Shown here: piece by piece, positions 17,816-28,400 of the stretch | How the letters are laid out: each line of letters opens with the position of its first letter | Position numbering within the stretch: the first letter of the stretch is position 1 | Assembly (NCBI RefSeq): GCF_018362975.1 | Contig: NZ_CP074371.1 | Span: 6,076,001 to 6,140,000, forward strand | DNA length: 64,000 nt | Reading direction: 5' to 3' | From: Nocardia tengchongensis | GTDB lineage: Bacteria; Actinomycetota; Actinomycetes; Mycobacteriales; Mycobacteriaceae | Translations under genes and position numbers: made by a program | The notes under the pieces: model-generated | Database searches by the model: none | The model's input: only the letters and a program-made list of their open reading frames with translations | Told to the model about the DNA's origin: nothing

Positions 17816-18460
17816 TCAGCGGGCCAGGTCGGCGATGTCGGAGTCGGAGAGGACGATGGGTCCCGCCGCGTCGCGGGCCCGGACGAGTTGGACGGCCCGG
17901 TAGAGGGGTCGTTCCTCGGCGATGGCGTCGCGAGCCTCGGCGCGCAGCTGCTGGACGAGCATGCCGGAGATGGCCAGGGCGGCGGCGAGGGGGCAGCCGG
18001 CCAGGGCGTCGGCGAGTTTGCGCAGGCCCAGGATGTGGAGTTCACGGCCGCTGCCGGAGTCGCTGTAGATGGCCAGGGGGACCGACTGGGTGTCGGGGCC
18101 GGCGGTGGCGCGCAGCAGGATGCGGCTGATCCGGCCGGGGTGGACCACGATCTCCACGGCGGTGGCGGTGGCCAGGTCCAGGTGGCGTTCGCCGCGCCAG
18201 GTGCGGGCGTGGATGACGGTGCCGGACACGGTGATTCGGCGACGCTGCACGGCCACGGCGTAGAGCGCGGTGGGCGCGCCGAGCACGACGCCGGTGGCCA
18301 CGGCGACCGGCCAGTGCACGAACAGTGCCAGCAGCAGCCCGAGGCCGACTCCGATGCCGATGGCGGCGAGGGTGAGCTTCCTCAGGGCGGGGGCCAGCAG
18401 CTCGGGCGCGATCAGGTCGAGGCCGACCGGTCCGGACCCCGGTGTCGATTCATCAGTCAC
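17816..18460 (-). CDS. Membrane protein with a PH-like cytoplasmic domain
   Basis: About 214 residues from GTG 18460. An upstream GTG at 18496 is possible and neither has a strong ribosome binding site. Two adjacent hydrophobic helices (LTLAAIGIGVGLGLLLALF and VAVATGVVLGAPTALYAVAV) are followed by a beta-rich domain starting RRRITVSGTVIHARTWRGER. The layout of two helices then a small beta domain is that of bacterial PH-domain membrane proteins. I do not recognise a named family, and the function is unknown. It sits between mdh and hisS with no operon partner. Confidence 0.6.
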   Translation of the reverse strand: MTDESTPGSGPVGLDLIAPELLAPALRKLTLAAIGIGVGLGLLLALFVHWPVAVATGVVLGAPTALYAVAVQRRRITVSGTVIHARTWRGERHLDLATATAVEIVVHPGRISRILLRATAGPDTQSVPLAIYSDSGSGRELHILGLRKLADALAGCPLAAALAISGMLVQQLRAEARDAIAEERPLYRAVQLVRARDAAGPIVLSDSDIADLAR

Positions 18461-18634
18461 AGCAGCGCATTCGTCCAGAGTTTCAGTGCGGCGCACGTAC
18501 CGGCGGCACGTGCCGCCCGCGTGCGACGGGGCACGGTGTCAGCGGGCCCTTACCCCATACCCCGATTGTCCCCCGCTCATACGTGGATTCACCCGGGGCT
18601 TCCCGAGGCGTAACACAGGGCGCGGGCACCGGAT

Positions 18635-18677
18635 CGGTGTGACTCCGGGCGACGGTTCGCCGCCCGGAGTCACACCG
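18635..18677. terminator. Terminator hairpin downstream of hisS
   Basis: A perfect 17-bp stem (left arm CGGTGTGACTCCGGGCG) with a 9-nt loop lies 6 bp beyond the hisS stop at 18684. Confidence 0.8.
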
Positions 18678-18683
18678 TCTACG

Positions 18684-19964
18684 TCAGACCTGTTCGCCCG
18701 CAAGCACGGCCGCGACCTGGGCGACGGCCTCGTCCAGCGGGATCTGGCGCTGCTCGCCGGTACTCAGGTTCTTGAGCCCGATCTCACCGTCGGCGACCTC
18801 GCGGTCGCCCAGCACCAGCGCCACCTGGGCCCCGGACTTGTCGGCCGCTTTCATCGCGCCCTTCATGCCGCGTCCGCCGTAGGCGAGGTCGGTGCGGATG
18901 CCGGCCTTGCGCAGTTCGGCGGCCAGCACCACCAGGCGCTGCTTGGCGACGTCGCCGAGCGGGATGCCGAAGACCTGCACGCGCGGTCCGTCGACGGCGG
19001 TCTTGCCCTCGGCCTCGAGCGCGAGCACGGTGCGGTCGACGCCGATGCCGAAGCCGATGCCGGAGAGCGCCTGCCCGCCCAGTTCGGCCATCAGCCCGTC
19101 GTAGCGGCCGCCGCCGCCGATGCCGGATTGCGCGCCGAGCCCGTCGTGCACGAATTCGAAGGTGGTCTTGGTGTAGTAGTCGAGCCCGCGCACCATGCGC
19201 GGGTTGACCACGTACGGCATGCCGAGCGCGTCGAGGTGGCCGAGCACCTGCTCGAAGTGCGCCTTGGCGGACTCCGACAGGTGGTCGATCATGAGCGGCG
19301 CGTTGGCCGTCATCTCCTGGACCTCGGGACGCTTGTCGTCGAGTACGCGCAGCGGGTTGATCAGCGCGCGGCGGCGGGTGTCCTCGTCGAGCGGGAGCTT
19401 CATGAGGAAGTCCTGCAGCAGTTCGCGGTACTGCGGGCGGCAGGTCTCGTCGCCGAGCGAGGTGATCTCGAGCCGGAAGCCGTCGAGGCCGAGGCCGCGG
19501 AATCCGGCGTCGGCGATGGCGATGACCTCGGCGTCGAGAGCCGGGTCGTCCACGCCGATGGCTTCCACGCCGACCTGCTGCAACTGCCGGTAGCGGCCCT
19601 TCTGCGGGCGTTCGTAGCGGAAGAAGGGCCCGGCGTAGCAGAGCTTGACCGGCAGCGGCCCGCGGTCGAGGCCGTTCTGGATGACCGCGCGCATGACGCC
19701 GGCGGTGCCTTCGGGGCGCAGGGTGAAGCTTTCACCGTTGCGGTCGGCGAAGGTCCACATCTCCTTGGAGACGACGTCGGTCGACTCCCCCACACCACGC
19801 GCGAACAGGGCGGTCTCTTCGAAAACCGGCAGCTCGACATGCCCGTATCCGGCCAGGCGCGCGGTCGCTACGAGGCCGTCGCGGACGGCGACGAACTCCG
19901 CGGAGGTGGGGGGCAGATAGTCGGGGACCCCCCTCGGGGCACTGAAGCTGCTGGTCTTGGTCAC
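18684..19964 (-). CDS. hisS: Histidyl-tRNA synthetase
   Basis: 426 residues from GTG 19964 ([19 protein letters not shown]). The longer frame upstream has no homology-like sequence. Class II motifs: motif 1 around [15 protein letters not shown], motif 2 in [16 protein letters not shown], the HisA motif RGLDYYTKT, and motif 3 in [15 protein letters not shown]. The C-terminal anticodon-binding domain covers the last 100 residues. It charges tRNA-His. It is divergent from the cyclophilin gene, as in M. tuberculosis (Rv2580c and Rv2582), but without the glyoxalase-type gene that lies between them there. Confidence 0.96.
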   Translation of the reverse strand: MTKTSSFSAPRGVPDYLPPTSAEFVAVRDGLVATARLAGYGHVELPVFEETALFARGVGESTDVVSKEMWTFADRNGESFTLRPEGTAGVMRAVIQNGLDRGPLPVKLCYAGPFFRYERPQKGRYRQLQQVGVEAIGVDDPALDAEVIAIADAGFRGLGLDGFRLEITSLGDETCRPQYRELLQDFLMKLPLDEDTRRRALINPLRVLDDKRPEVQEMTANAPLMIDHLSESAKAHFEQVLGHLDALGMPYVVNPRMVRGLDYYTKTTFEFVHDGLGAQSGIGGGGRYDGLMAELGGQALSGIGFGIGVDRTVLALEAEGKTAVDGPRVQVFGIPLGDVAKQRLVVLAAELRKAGIRTDLAYGGRGMKGAMKAADKSGAQVALVLGDREVADGEIGLKNLSTGEQRQIPLDEAVAQVAAVLAGEQV

Positions 19965-20155
19965 GATGGTCAAGTTTCCACCACGGCCGTCGGCCAAGTC
20001 CAACCGGTTACCGCCCGATACCCCGTCGCGGGGTGGGGCGGTGGCCATATGTAGGTTTTTCTCAGCGTTTAGAGGTAATGTCTGCCGCGGCCGCTGGGCT
20101 GACGGCCGCAGTCTGTACAGACATCAGATACCGACCGTTCACGGAGGGACAGTTA

Positions 20156-21013
<858 letters not shown>

Positions 21014-21416
21014 CCAGCACGGTATTTCGGGCCCGGCGCGGATTGCGCCGGGCCCGTTTCTTTTCCGTTAAAAGTCTCGGGAAGGTCCCGTTGAACCTTC
21101 CGCCTAAGGCTTCCCTAACCAAAGAAAATCCTGAGTTTTCCCGCACCTGCCGGAATTGTGCGATATATGCTGGATCGCGACGCGCGCGTACGGCGGTATC
21201 GGAGTTTTCGCTGGTAATCTCGTAGAACGGAGTACCAAGGCGAAGTAAAGCCCCCGGGCAATCCCCGATCGGGCTGCTGCCTCGCCCCACGTTCTCCCGG
21301 TGTCCGCGTTTGCAGGCGGGGCAAGGCTATGCGCAACCACCGTTCGCGTGGCGAGGTCCGTGACGAAGCACCACCACCATCCATAGTGATCCAACTGCAG
21401 CATCGGGGAGCAGGCA
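21014..21416. other. Non-coding spacer of 403 bp, AT-richer than its surroundings
   Basis: After the terminator at 21028-21064 this stretch holds no reading frame with coding character on either strand. From about 21065 to 21240 it is unusually AT-rich for this genome (TTAAAAG, GATATATGC, CTGAGTTTTCCC). It probably carries the promoter of the coiled-coil gene at 21417, but I cannot pick a single -35/-10 pair with confidence. It marks the left border of the secretion gene block. Confidence 0.5.
21028..21064 (+). terminator. Rho-independent terminator of the cyclophilin gene
   Basis: Stem CGGGCCCGGCGC with GCGCCGGGCCCG (12 bp), loop GGATT, followed by TTTCTTTT. It starts 15 bp after the stop codon. 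Confidence 0.85.
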
Positions 21417-21980
21417 ATGGCCGAGGAACTCGACGACATCGGCCGCGAAACAGCGGCGATGATGAGGCAAATGTTGCAGCTCGCGACACTTGTCGCGCTG
21501 CGCACCCGGGAACGTGGCCAGAAGGAAGCGGAAGCACGCGTCAGGGTCACCGAGGCCCGGCAGAAGGAAGGCCGTGAGCGCCGTCTGCGTGAAGCAGCCG
21601 ATGCCAAGGCCCGTGATCCGCGCAACCGCGAACTGTCGCGAATCCTGGAGCGCCCCACCATGGAACGTGGCGGCGTATCCCTCGAGAAGGATCGTTTCTC
21701 CGCGCAGGCGGAAGCCTCCCGCATGGCCGCGCAGCAGGCCAACCGCGGCGGGGTCCGCTACGACTCGGTGGAACGGCGAACCGCTCTGGCCCAGCACCTT
21801 TCGCGGATGGGCATCTCGCCCGAACTGCAATCGGTGCGCATGCTGATGGAAGTCGGACAGGCGCAGTCGGCGCAGGACGCCGTGCGGGCCCGGGAGCAGG
21901 AGGCGGCTCAGCGTCGCGTGCGTGAGCAGGAAGCCCATGAGCGGGAACGCGAACGCGCTCGCTCGCGCGAACGGGTCTGA
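21417..21980 (+). CDS. Charged coiled-coil protein at the edge of the type IV secretion block
   Basis: 187 residues, extremely rich in Glu, Arg, Ala and Gln, with no hydrophobic segment. Residues 35-70 and 155-187 have coiled-coil character (RERGQKEAEARVRVTEARQ, EREREARSRERV-type runs). GGGGAGCAGGC precedes the ATG at 21417. It is the only rightward gene of the block and faces the VirD4/DUF4913 genes across two hairpins. Similar charged proteins accompany conjugation clusters in actinobacteria, but I do not recognise a family. Confidence 0.6.
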   Translation: MAEELDDIGRETAAMMRQMLQLATLVALRTRERGQKEAEARVRVTEARQKEGRERRLREAADAKARDPRNRELSRILERPTMERGGVSLEKDRFSAQAEASRMAAQQANRGGVRYDSVERRTALAQHLSRMGISPELQSVRMLMEVGQAQSAQDAVRAREQEAAQRRVREQEAHERERERARSRERV

Positions 21981-22015
21981 GTACCAGTCGTTTCGGTCGT
22001 AGCAGAGTTCGAACC

Positions 22016-22042
22016 GTGGCGGATCGCGAAGCGATCCGCCAC
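22016..22042. terminator. Terminator hairpin (convergent genes)
   Basis: A perfect 12-bp stem (GTGGCGGATCGC with GCGATCCGCCAC) and a GAA loop, 36 bp after the coiled-coil gene. Confidence 0.75.
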
Positions 22043-22051
22043 ATTCCGTTT

Positions 22052-22079
22052 CCGGGCCCGGTGACCACACCGGACCCGG
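22052..22079. terminator. Terminator hairpin next to the end of the secretion operon
   Basis: A 12-bp stem with one mismatch (CCGGGCCCGGTG against CACCGGACCCGG), loop ACCA, immediately beyond the stop of the last leftward gene at 22080. Confidence 0.65.
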
Positions 22080-22517
22080 CTACAGCGGAAAGTCCCCGAG
22101 CGTGGGGTTGCTGAACAAGCCGTGCTGGGGTGACTTCAACGGCAACGGCGTGAGCATGTCCTTGTGGCCGTTGCGCACACTGCAGTACTTGAACGGGCCC
22201 TTGGGGTCGAACAGTTTCGCCATGTGCGGGTCGGCGTGGTCGAGGAACCAGACGCTGAGCCCGGTCTTGCCGTCGTGGCGGAAGTGTTCCCACGCCCGCC
22301 ACATCGCCTCGAGCCGCGCGAGTGCCTCGGCGTGGCGCCACCATTCGGGACACCACACGGTGTCACTGATGTCGGTCACCTGCCGCCGGTACACCAGACT
22401 CAGGTAGTTCTCGACGAACTCGACCACGCTCTCGTAGACCATGGGCTTGGGTTCGTCCGGACGACGCCCGCGGGCGTCGTCGAAGGGGAAATTCTCGGGG
22501 TGCTGCTCGTCGCTCAC
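22080..22517 (-). CDS. DUF4913-type protein, last gene of the secretion operon
   Basis: 145 residues from GTG 22517, which overlaps the VirD4-like stop in GTGA (translational coupling). It is rich in Trp and aromatic residues (CPEWWRHAEALARLEAMWRAWEHF), the feature of the actinobacterial DUF4913 family found beside TraG/VirD4-like genes. The last residues contain DPKGPFKYCS and a Pro-rich end. The family has no known biochemical function. Position suggests an accessory of the coupling protein. Confidence 0.7.
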   Translation of the reverse strand: MSDEQHPENFPFDDARGRRPDEPKPMVYESVVEFVENYLSLVYRRQVTDISDTVWCPEWWRHAEALARLEAMWRAWEHFRHDGKTGLSVWFLDHADPHMAKLFDPKGPFKYCSVRNGHKDMLTPLPLKSPQHGLFSNPTLGDFPL

Positions 22518-24415
22518 AGCGGTCGGACCTCCTTGGGCGCCGCGACATCCGGGATTGTCTCTTTGATCAGGGCCGGACCGGTCAGATCCCCGATCGTGGT
22601 CTTCTTGGTCGGTGACGGGTCGTGCGCCTCGATGGACCGCTCGACCGCCGCGGCATCGGCGCCCTCCCACCACGGCACCGTGCGCAACAGCACCGCCGGC
22701 GTACCCGAGGAGAAGAGGATGGCGCGTCCGCGCGGCAGCGTCGCCAACGCGTGCGCGTTGAAGGTCCGCGAGGAGCTCAGCGAGCGCGAATAGCTCTTGC
22801 CGCCCTTGGATTCCGACACCGACTGCGCGATCGAGTCGTAGTCGCCGATGGCCTCGGAGCGCTGCTGCAGGAAGGCCATGTCGTCGATGCCGCTGCCGAT
22901 GACCTTGATATTGGCCGCGCCCCACAGCGCTTCCATACCGTCGGGTCCCCAGCAGCGCGCGCCCTGGGCCCAGGACTGCAGCACCGTCATCACCACGATG
23001 CCGCGAGAACCGAAGTGGCTGTACTGCTTCGGCAGATCCTTCCAGCGCACCACGTTCGCGGCCTCGTCGAGGGCGGCCAGCAGCGGCACCGGCAGGCGAC
23101 CGCCCGGCGAGCGCGACGCCTTGTGGGTGGCGACCTCGATGACCGCCGCGGTCAGCGCGCTCACCAGCGGCGCGGCCGAGCCGCGGCCTTCGAGCGAGAG
23201 GCAGTACAGGGTGCCGTTGCCCTCGAGGAAGGCCAGTTCGTCGAAGGGTTCGCGGCCGCCGTTGGGGATGATCCACGGCTGGATGTGCGGCAGCTTCAGG
23301 CAGCGGATCATGGCCTTCGCGCCACCGAAAATGCCGTCGCGGGTGCGGACGTCGAGGTTGTACTGCCCGGCCAGACCTTCGGCCATGTAGTGCTTGGCGT
23401 GGCTGCGCAGGATCTCCACGGGCGTGGTGTCGAGCGGGTTGTTCACCCATTCCCACGCGCGCAGGATGTTGCTGCCCTCGAGTCCGGCGGCCAGGAACAG
23501 CGCCGCCAGCAGGTCCTCGGCTTCGGGGTCGAAGTAGGAGTCCGCGCCGCCGCCGGCGGAGGGACTGCCCTCCGCGTCGGAGAAGTGACCGGCCAGGCTG
23601 ACCGCCCGCACCTCGGCGCCGGCCCGGTGCACGTCCACCCATGCCAGCGGGTCCCAGTACCAGGCGGGTTCCTGCTGGGCCTGCCAGTCGTGCGAATCCG
23701 GCGCCACGCCTTGCGGATCGAAGACGAAAATGGGACTGCCCTTGCCGGCGCGCACATCCCGGGTGGCGTCGACGACGTCCCGCTTGTTGGAGGTGACGAC
23801 GACCGGGCCGATGGCGGCCAGCACCGCGGGGATCACCCGGGAGGTGGTCTTGCCTTGGCGCGGACCCCAGATGTCGACCTGCAGGTCTTCGTAGGAGCCG
23901 TACATCATTTCGCCGTCGGCCACCGACATGCCGATCGGAATGCCCGGCACCAGTGCGTCTCCGGGCCGCATCAGCGAGCCCGGGATGACCTTGTCGCCGG
24001 TGAGGTGGGTGTGCAACGGCACGCCCATCTGCCCGGCCTTCTCGCGCACGCCGGCCAGGGTGAGCGCTTTGATCGCGCCGCCCGAGCCCATGTGGTCGGC
24101 CTTGTCGTCGATCGCGAGGCGGCCCTTCTTGGCGACTTCGGCTTGGCGGCGCTTGAACAGCACATAGCCGGCCGTGCCCAGCACGACCAGCAGCACGATG
24201 ACGGTGGCCGCGGCCGGCCAGTGCAGCTCGCCCTTGATCAGGTTGACCACGATCGCGATCGGGTTGATCGGCAGGTTCTGCCGCGGTGAGCTCAGCAGAT
24301 TGCCCACTTGCACTGCCAGCCACAGGGTTCCGAAGATGTAGAAACCCGCGTACACGAGGTGCAGGGTGCGGTCGGGACCGGGATCGGCCGGGTCCGCCAC
24401 CGGTGTCTTCGCCAT
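22514..24415 (-). CDS. VirD4/TraG-like coupling ATPase (TraM-recognition domain)
   Basis: 633 residues from ATG 24415, which has AGGAGGATAGAG directly upstream. Two membrane helices (residues ~18-40 and ~67-87) are followed by a cytoplasmic ATPase. Walker A is GPRQGKTT (184-191) and a Walker B-like LLAALDEAANV is followed by the TraG-type motif around QSWAQGARCWG. The Ser/Thr-rich region near the C-terminus (SRSLSSSRTFNAHALATLP) is typical of the TraM-recognition part. Such ATPases recruit DNA or protein to a type IV secretion channel. The gene is followed by DUF4913 and preceded by the lipoprotein gene. Confidence 0.85.
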   Translation of the reverse strand: MAKTPVADPADPGPDRTLHLVYAGFYIFGTLWLAVQVGNLLSSPRQNLPINPIAIVVNLIKGELHWPAAATVIVLLVVLGTAGYVLFKRRQAEVAKKGRLAIDDKADHMGSGGAIKALTLAGVREKAGQMGVPLHTHLTGDKVIPGSLMRPGDALVPGIPIGMSVADGEMMYGSYEDLQVDIWGPRQGKTTSRVIPAVLAAIGPVVVTSNKRDVVDATRDVRAGKGSPIFVFDPQGVAPDSHDWQAQQEPAWYWDPLAWVDVHRAGAEVRAVSLAGHFSDAEGSPSAGGGADSYFDPEAEDLLAALFLAAGLEGSNILRAWEWVNNPLDTTPVEILRSHAKHYMAEGLAGQYNLDVRTRDGIFGGAKAMIRCLKLPHIQPWIIPNGGREPFDELAFLEGNGTLYCLSLEGRGSAAPLVSALTAAVIEVATHKASRSPGGRLPVPLLAALDEAANVVRWKDLPKQYSHFGSRGIVVMTVLQSWAQGARCWGPDGMEALWGAANIKVIGSGIDDMAFLQQRSEAIGDYDSIAQSVSESKGGKSYSRSLSSSRTFNAHALATLPRGRAILFSSGTPAVLLRTVPWWEGADAAAVERSIEAHDPSPTKKTTIGDLTGPALIKETIPDVAAPKEVRPL

Positions 24416-24452
24416 CTCTATCCTCCTGGGATGACCTGTGAGTCGTTGCCGC

Positions 24453-24995
24453 TCAACGGAATTCGTCCAGCAACCAGCTGCCGCCGGCGCCGCGCACCAC
24501 GGTGGCGACCACGGTGACCGGGGGTAGCGATTCCCGCTTGCCGTCCGGGTAGACGACCGTCTGCTCGATGCCGATCTTGTACTGCTGCCGGTTCGGGTCG
24601 GCGCCCGCGGGAGCCTTCTCGCCGGATGCGAACGCGAACGCCTCGACATGCGCGTTCGCCTTGCCCCATTCGGCCCACCGCAGTGTCGGTCTGGGTGTGT
24701 CCACGGCGGTGGACGGGCTGTCCAGGGTTCGGATCAGGCTGGGGCCCAGCCATTTCCGGGCGCGGCGCAAGGCGTCGCCCTCGGATTCGGTGGCCGGGTT
24801 CCAGGTGTAGATCTGTTGCAGCGCGGTCACCGCGACACCGTCGGCGGTGGTCGGGTCGGGCGCGGGCGCGACCTCGAGCAACCGGGTGGTGGACGTGGGC
24901 GGTTGCCCGCCGGTCGGATTCGAGCCGCTGCGGGTCGAGGTGCCACCGGCGCAGGCGGTGGCCAGCATCGCGACGCTCACCACCAGCATCACCAC
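24453..24995 (-). CDS. Secretion-cluster lipoprotein
   Basis: The hydrophobic stretch VVMLVVSVAMLATAC ends in a lipobox-like LATAC, and the mature part (about 160 residues) begins with a Gly/Ser/Thr-rich linker and contains a compact domain (ALQQIYTWNPATESEGDALRRA, first 20 residues quoted in part). The in-frame starts are GTG 24995, GTG 24992 and ATG 24989, none with a basic n-region. An out-of-frame ATG at 25047 would supply one (MARSRDRATSL) if a base were missing near 25015, so the true start may be upstream. VirB7- or VirB8-like surface roles are possible but not shown. Confidence 0.55.
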   Translation of the reverse strand: MVMLVVSVAMLATACAGGTSTRSGSNPTGGQPPTSTTRLLEVAPAPDPTTADGVAVTALQQIYTWNPATESEGDALRRARKWLGPSLIRTLDSPSTAVDTPRPTLRWAEWGKANAHVEAFAFASGEKAPAGADPNRQQYKIGIEQTVVYPDGKRESLPPVTVVATVVRGAGGSWLLDEFR

Positions 24996-25156
24996 CCCAA
25001 TCGGACCACTCTTCCAGGCTAGTCGCCCGGTCGCGCGACCGCGCCATACCGGCCGGTTTCCCGGGTCGGCGTGTTCGTCGACTATGCCACGGCCAACCCC
25101 GTTGCGGCCGTTCGCAAGATCGTCGCGGCGGCGCCCCTGATCGATACGGCAGCGGC

Positions 25157-25465
25157 TCATGTGCCGCGCTTGGCGTCGTGGAGGGTTTCCACCAGCGACC
25201 GGTTCATCTCGGCGGCGGCCGCCAGTTGCTGCTGCAGCAGAGCCACTTTGCGGCGCAACGCGACCGCGTCCATGCGCTCGAGGCCGGGAGTCTCCGCGGC
25301 ACGCACCCAGTTGCGCACCGAATTGGTGTGCACGCCGATCTGTTCGGCCACCACCCGGCACGCCTCCGACTCCGAACGCAGCTTGCCGGTCAGCGCGATG
25401 ACCTGTGCGACGGCGGCCTGCCGGACCTCCGGCGACACTCTTCGATACGACCGGTGCGGCATCAT
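25157..25465 (-). CDS. Small helix-turn-helix protein, IS3/IS911 OrfA-like
   Basis: 102 residues. The first 60 (SYRRVSPEVRQAAVAQVIAL... VRNWVR) match the HTH of IS3-family transposase OrfA proteins, and the C-terminal 40 residues form a leucine-rich coiled coil (LRRKVALLQQQLAAAAEMN). There is no OrfB, no DDE domain and no terminal inverted repeats. The start overlaps the VirB4-like stop (ATGATG against TGA at 25462-25465), so it is part of the operon. It is most simply a domesticated transposase-type DNA-binding protein, perhaps a cluster regulator. Confidence 0.6.
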   Translation of the reverse strand: MMPHRSYRRVSPEVRQAAVAQVIALTGKLRSESEACRVVAEQIGVHTNSVRNWVRAAETPGLERMDAVALRRKVALLQQQLAAAAEMNRSLVETLHDAKRGT

Positions 25466-28400
25466 GCGGCGCTCCCCTCGTCCGAACCGGAACCGGAGCC
25501 GCGGGTCGCCGTCGTCTCGGTGAATTCGCTGAAACGCTGGTTGGTGTCGTGGATTCCGCTCTCCCGCTCGGAGGGCGTGAATTCCATCTGGAACGGGATG
25601 CCGGGCCGGCGGTCCTCACCGATCTTGAGCAGGAACTTGCCGGTGCCGGGCGCGGGCGGGCGCTGCTGGCCGGGTTTGAGCGCCTCACCGGTGAGCGCCT
25701 GCGGCGCCGACCAGCTGGTCACCATGTCCTCCTCGGCGGCGGTGAAGGGCACGGTGGAATCCAGGCGCGCGATCTCCTCGGCCGGGAGCGCGCCGAAGAT
25801 CTTGGCACGCGCGCGTTCCAGGAAGCCGAGCGCCTTGGCGATGGCGGCCTCCGAACCCAGTGCCTGCAGGTCCTTGATGGTGTGGCTGATCATGATCAGC
25901 GAGGTGGCGATGCCGCGCTGCAGACGGGTGAGCTCGTCGACGCGGTCGACCATGAAGTCGCCCAGGCCCAGCACCTGCCACAGCTCGTCCATCACCACCT
26001 GGAAGTAGCGTTGCGGGCCCAGATCCGCGTCGGCCAGTACGTGCGCGGCCTCGACCGAGGCGAAACCGTCGGCCCAGCAGGCCAGCATGACCGCGGCCTT
26101 GAGCTTCTTGTCGCCGGTGGGGATGTGCGAGACGTCGATGCAGACGGCGGTCGCGGTGGTGTCGATGGGAGTCGTGGTGCGGCCGTTGAAGATCGCGCCG
26201 AACGGGCCCTGGGTGAGGGCGCGCAGCGAGCGGCGCAGTTCCTTGATGGCCTCGGCGTACTCCTCGGTGTCGTCGGCGCCGGCGTCGAGCCGCAGTTCGT
26301 CACCACCGGCCACCACCACGTCGAGGAGATCCTCCATGATCGGCGGATTCTCGGGAGTGAACAGACTGCCATCGCGGTAGAGGATGCGCAGACTGGTGGA
26401 GATCAGGGTCTCCTCGAAGTCGCGCACCCGCTCGCCGCGTACCAGCTCCACCAGACCCGCGACCAGGGTGACCTGACGGGCCCGCATCTCCTGCATCACC
26501 TGGGTCTGCAGTTCCGGGAAGTCGTCGAGCAGCGGCACGATCGAGCCCAGCACACCGGCGGCCAGCGGATTCAGCTTGCCGTGGCCGTAGCCCAGATCGA
26601 TGACCTGGCCGCCGACCAGCTCCACCAACTTGCGGTAGTCGGGCTTGACGTCGGCCAGGATCAGCGGCGTGATGCCCTGCGCGACACCGCCCAGCACGAT
26701 CCGGCGCACCAGCGAGGACTTGCCGAAACCGTTGAGGCCCAGCACGAACAGGCTGGGCGCGGTGATGAAGCTGCCGCGCATGAACCAGTTCATCGGGTCG
26801 AAGCAGACCGGCGCGCCGGTGTGCAGGTGCGACCCCAGCGGCGTGCCGATCAGTGGCGCGCCCGCGCCGACCGACCACGGCCACAGCCCCGCGACCTGCG
26901 CGGTGGTGGCCCGGTACTCGACCGGCCGGCCGATCACGTTCATCCGCCCGCCGCCCGCGCCGATGTAGCCGCGATCGGTGAGTTGGGCGGTGGTGCGGTC
27001 GAATTCGTCGAAGCTGCCGTACTCGATCCGCTCGGCGCGCGCCGCGAAGTTGCGCCGCCGCAGGTCATCGGTGTGCAACCGGAAGGTGGCCCAGGCCGCC
27101 TTGATCCCGTTGCCCTCCCGGGCGGTCACCTCGAGCTTGGCCCGCATGGTGTCGTCGAGCAGCCGGGGCCCGGACTGCTTCTTCTTCGCCGCCGCCTTGC
27201 GCGCCGCGGCCCGCTTGGCCGCCGCCTCCCGCTCGGCCTGCTCGGCGGCCTTGTCCCACTTGTCCTTCCGCGCGCCACCGCGGCCGCGCTCCTCGGATCC
27301 GACCCGCTCGGGCCGGGCGCCGCGCGCGGGGCGGTTCCGCACCGGCCGCTCCCCCGCCTCGCCGTCGGGTCGCGGGCGGGCGCGGCCGGGAGTCCCGGCG
27401 CGTCCACCCAGATGCACCCGATCCGCGTCGGTGGACCGGCCGCGGCCCTCGGATCCCTTGCCGCGGCGCGCATCCCGTTCCGTGTCGCCGCGTCGACCGG
27501 GGTCGCCCTCGGCGCGCCGCCGTCCACGCCCGGCGTCACCTTCGGCGCCACGCCGGTCACGCCGCGCTTCGCCCTCGGCGCCGCGCCGGTCACGCCGTGC
27601 CTCGCCCTCGGCGCCGCGCCGGTCACGTCCCGCCGCACCACCCGCACCACGGCGGTCACGACCGGAGACACCGTCGGCACCGGGCCGGTCACGTTCCGCC
27701 ACACCGTCGGCAGTGCGGCGCGCAGCTTCGGCGTCGGCAGCCCGGCGCTCGCGTCCGGCCTCGGTTCCCCGGAGGTCACGCCGCGCGTCACTGCCCCATC
27801 GCGACGGTCACGCTTTGAATCGACACCGCCGGAACGCCGCTCGGGCCGGGTGTCGCCTTCGGCGCGCCGTTCACCGCGGGGACGCTCGGCCCGGGCCGGG
27901 TCCCCGTCGACGGCCGTCTCGCGACCTCGCTTGCGGTCCATGCGATCCCCCTCGGTCGGTTCGGTTCCGCGCGTCGCCGCGCTTCGACCGGATCGCTTGT
28001 CGAGCACCCGTTCCGAGCGCTCGGTACCGCTCACGCCCGCGGCCGTGGTGGCCGCGGACTCTTCGAGCGGCCCCGCGGTGGCGCGCAGCGCGTCACCCGG
28101 GGTGGCCTCGCCCCGCACCGCGAGATCGCGGCCGGTCGAGGCGCCGCCGTCCGACATCTCGGACCCGGAACCGAGGACCGCACCGGCCGAACCGTGCTCG
28201 CCGACACCGGGTTCGAGTGCGGGCAGCGCCGGAAGCCGTCGTTTCGACCCGGTGCCGACCTGGTCCGGGCCGCTCCGCCCCCGACGATCGGGACCGGTCG
28301 ATTCCGATTCGGCGGGCTCCCGACCTGACGCATCACTGCCCGACGCAGAAACCGATGGGCCGGAATCACCCGCGCGCGCACCGGGATCGGCCCACTCCGA

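Noticed and set aside
21180..21416. A cyclic-di-AMP or other riboswitch upstream of the coiled-coil gene
   Set aside because: Some G/C pairs resemble a stem (CCCGATCGGG-type), but the conserved core bases of known riboswitch classes are absent.
25157..25465. An IS3-family insertion sequence
   Set aside because: No OrfB or DDE domain, no terminal inverted repeats, and the gene overlaps its neighbour as an operon member.
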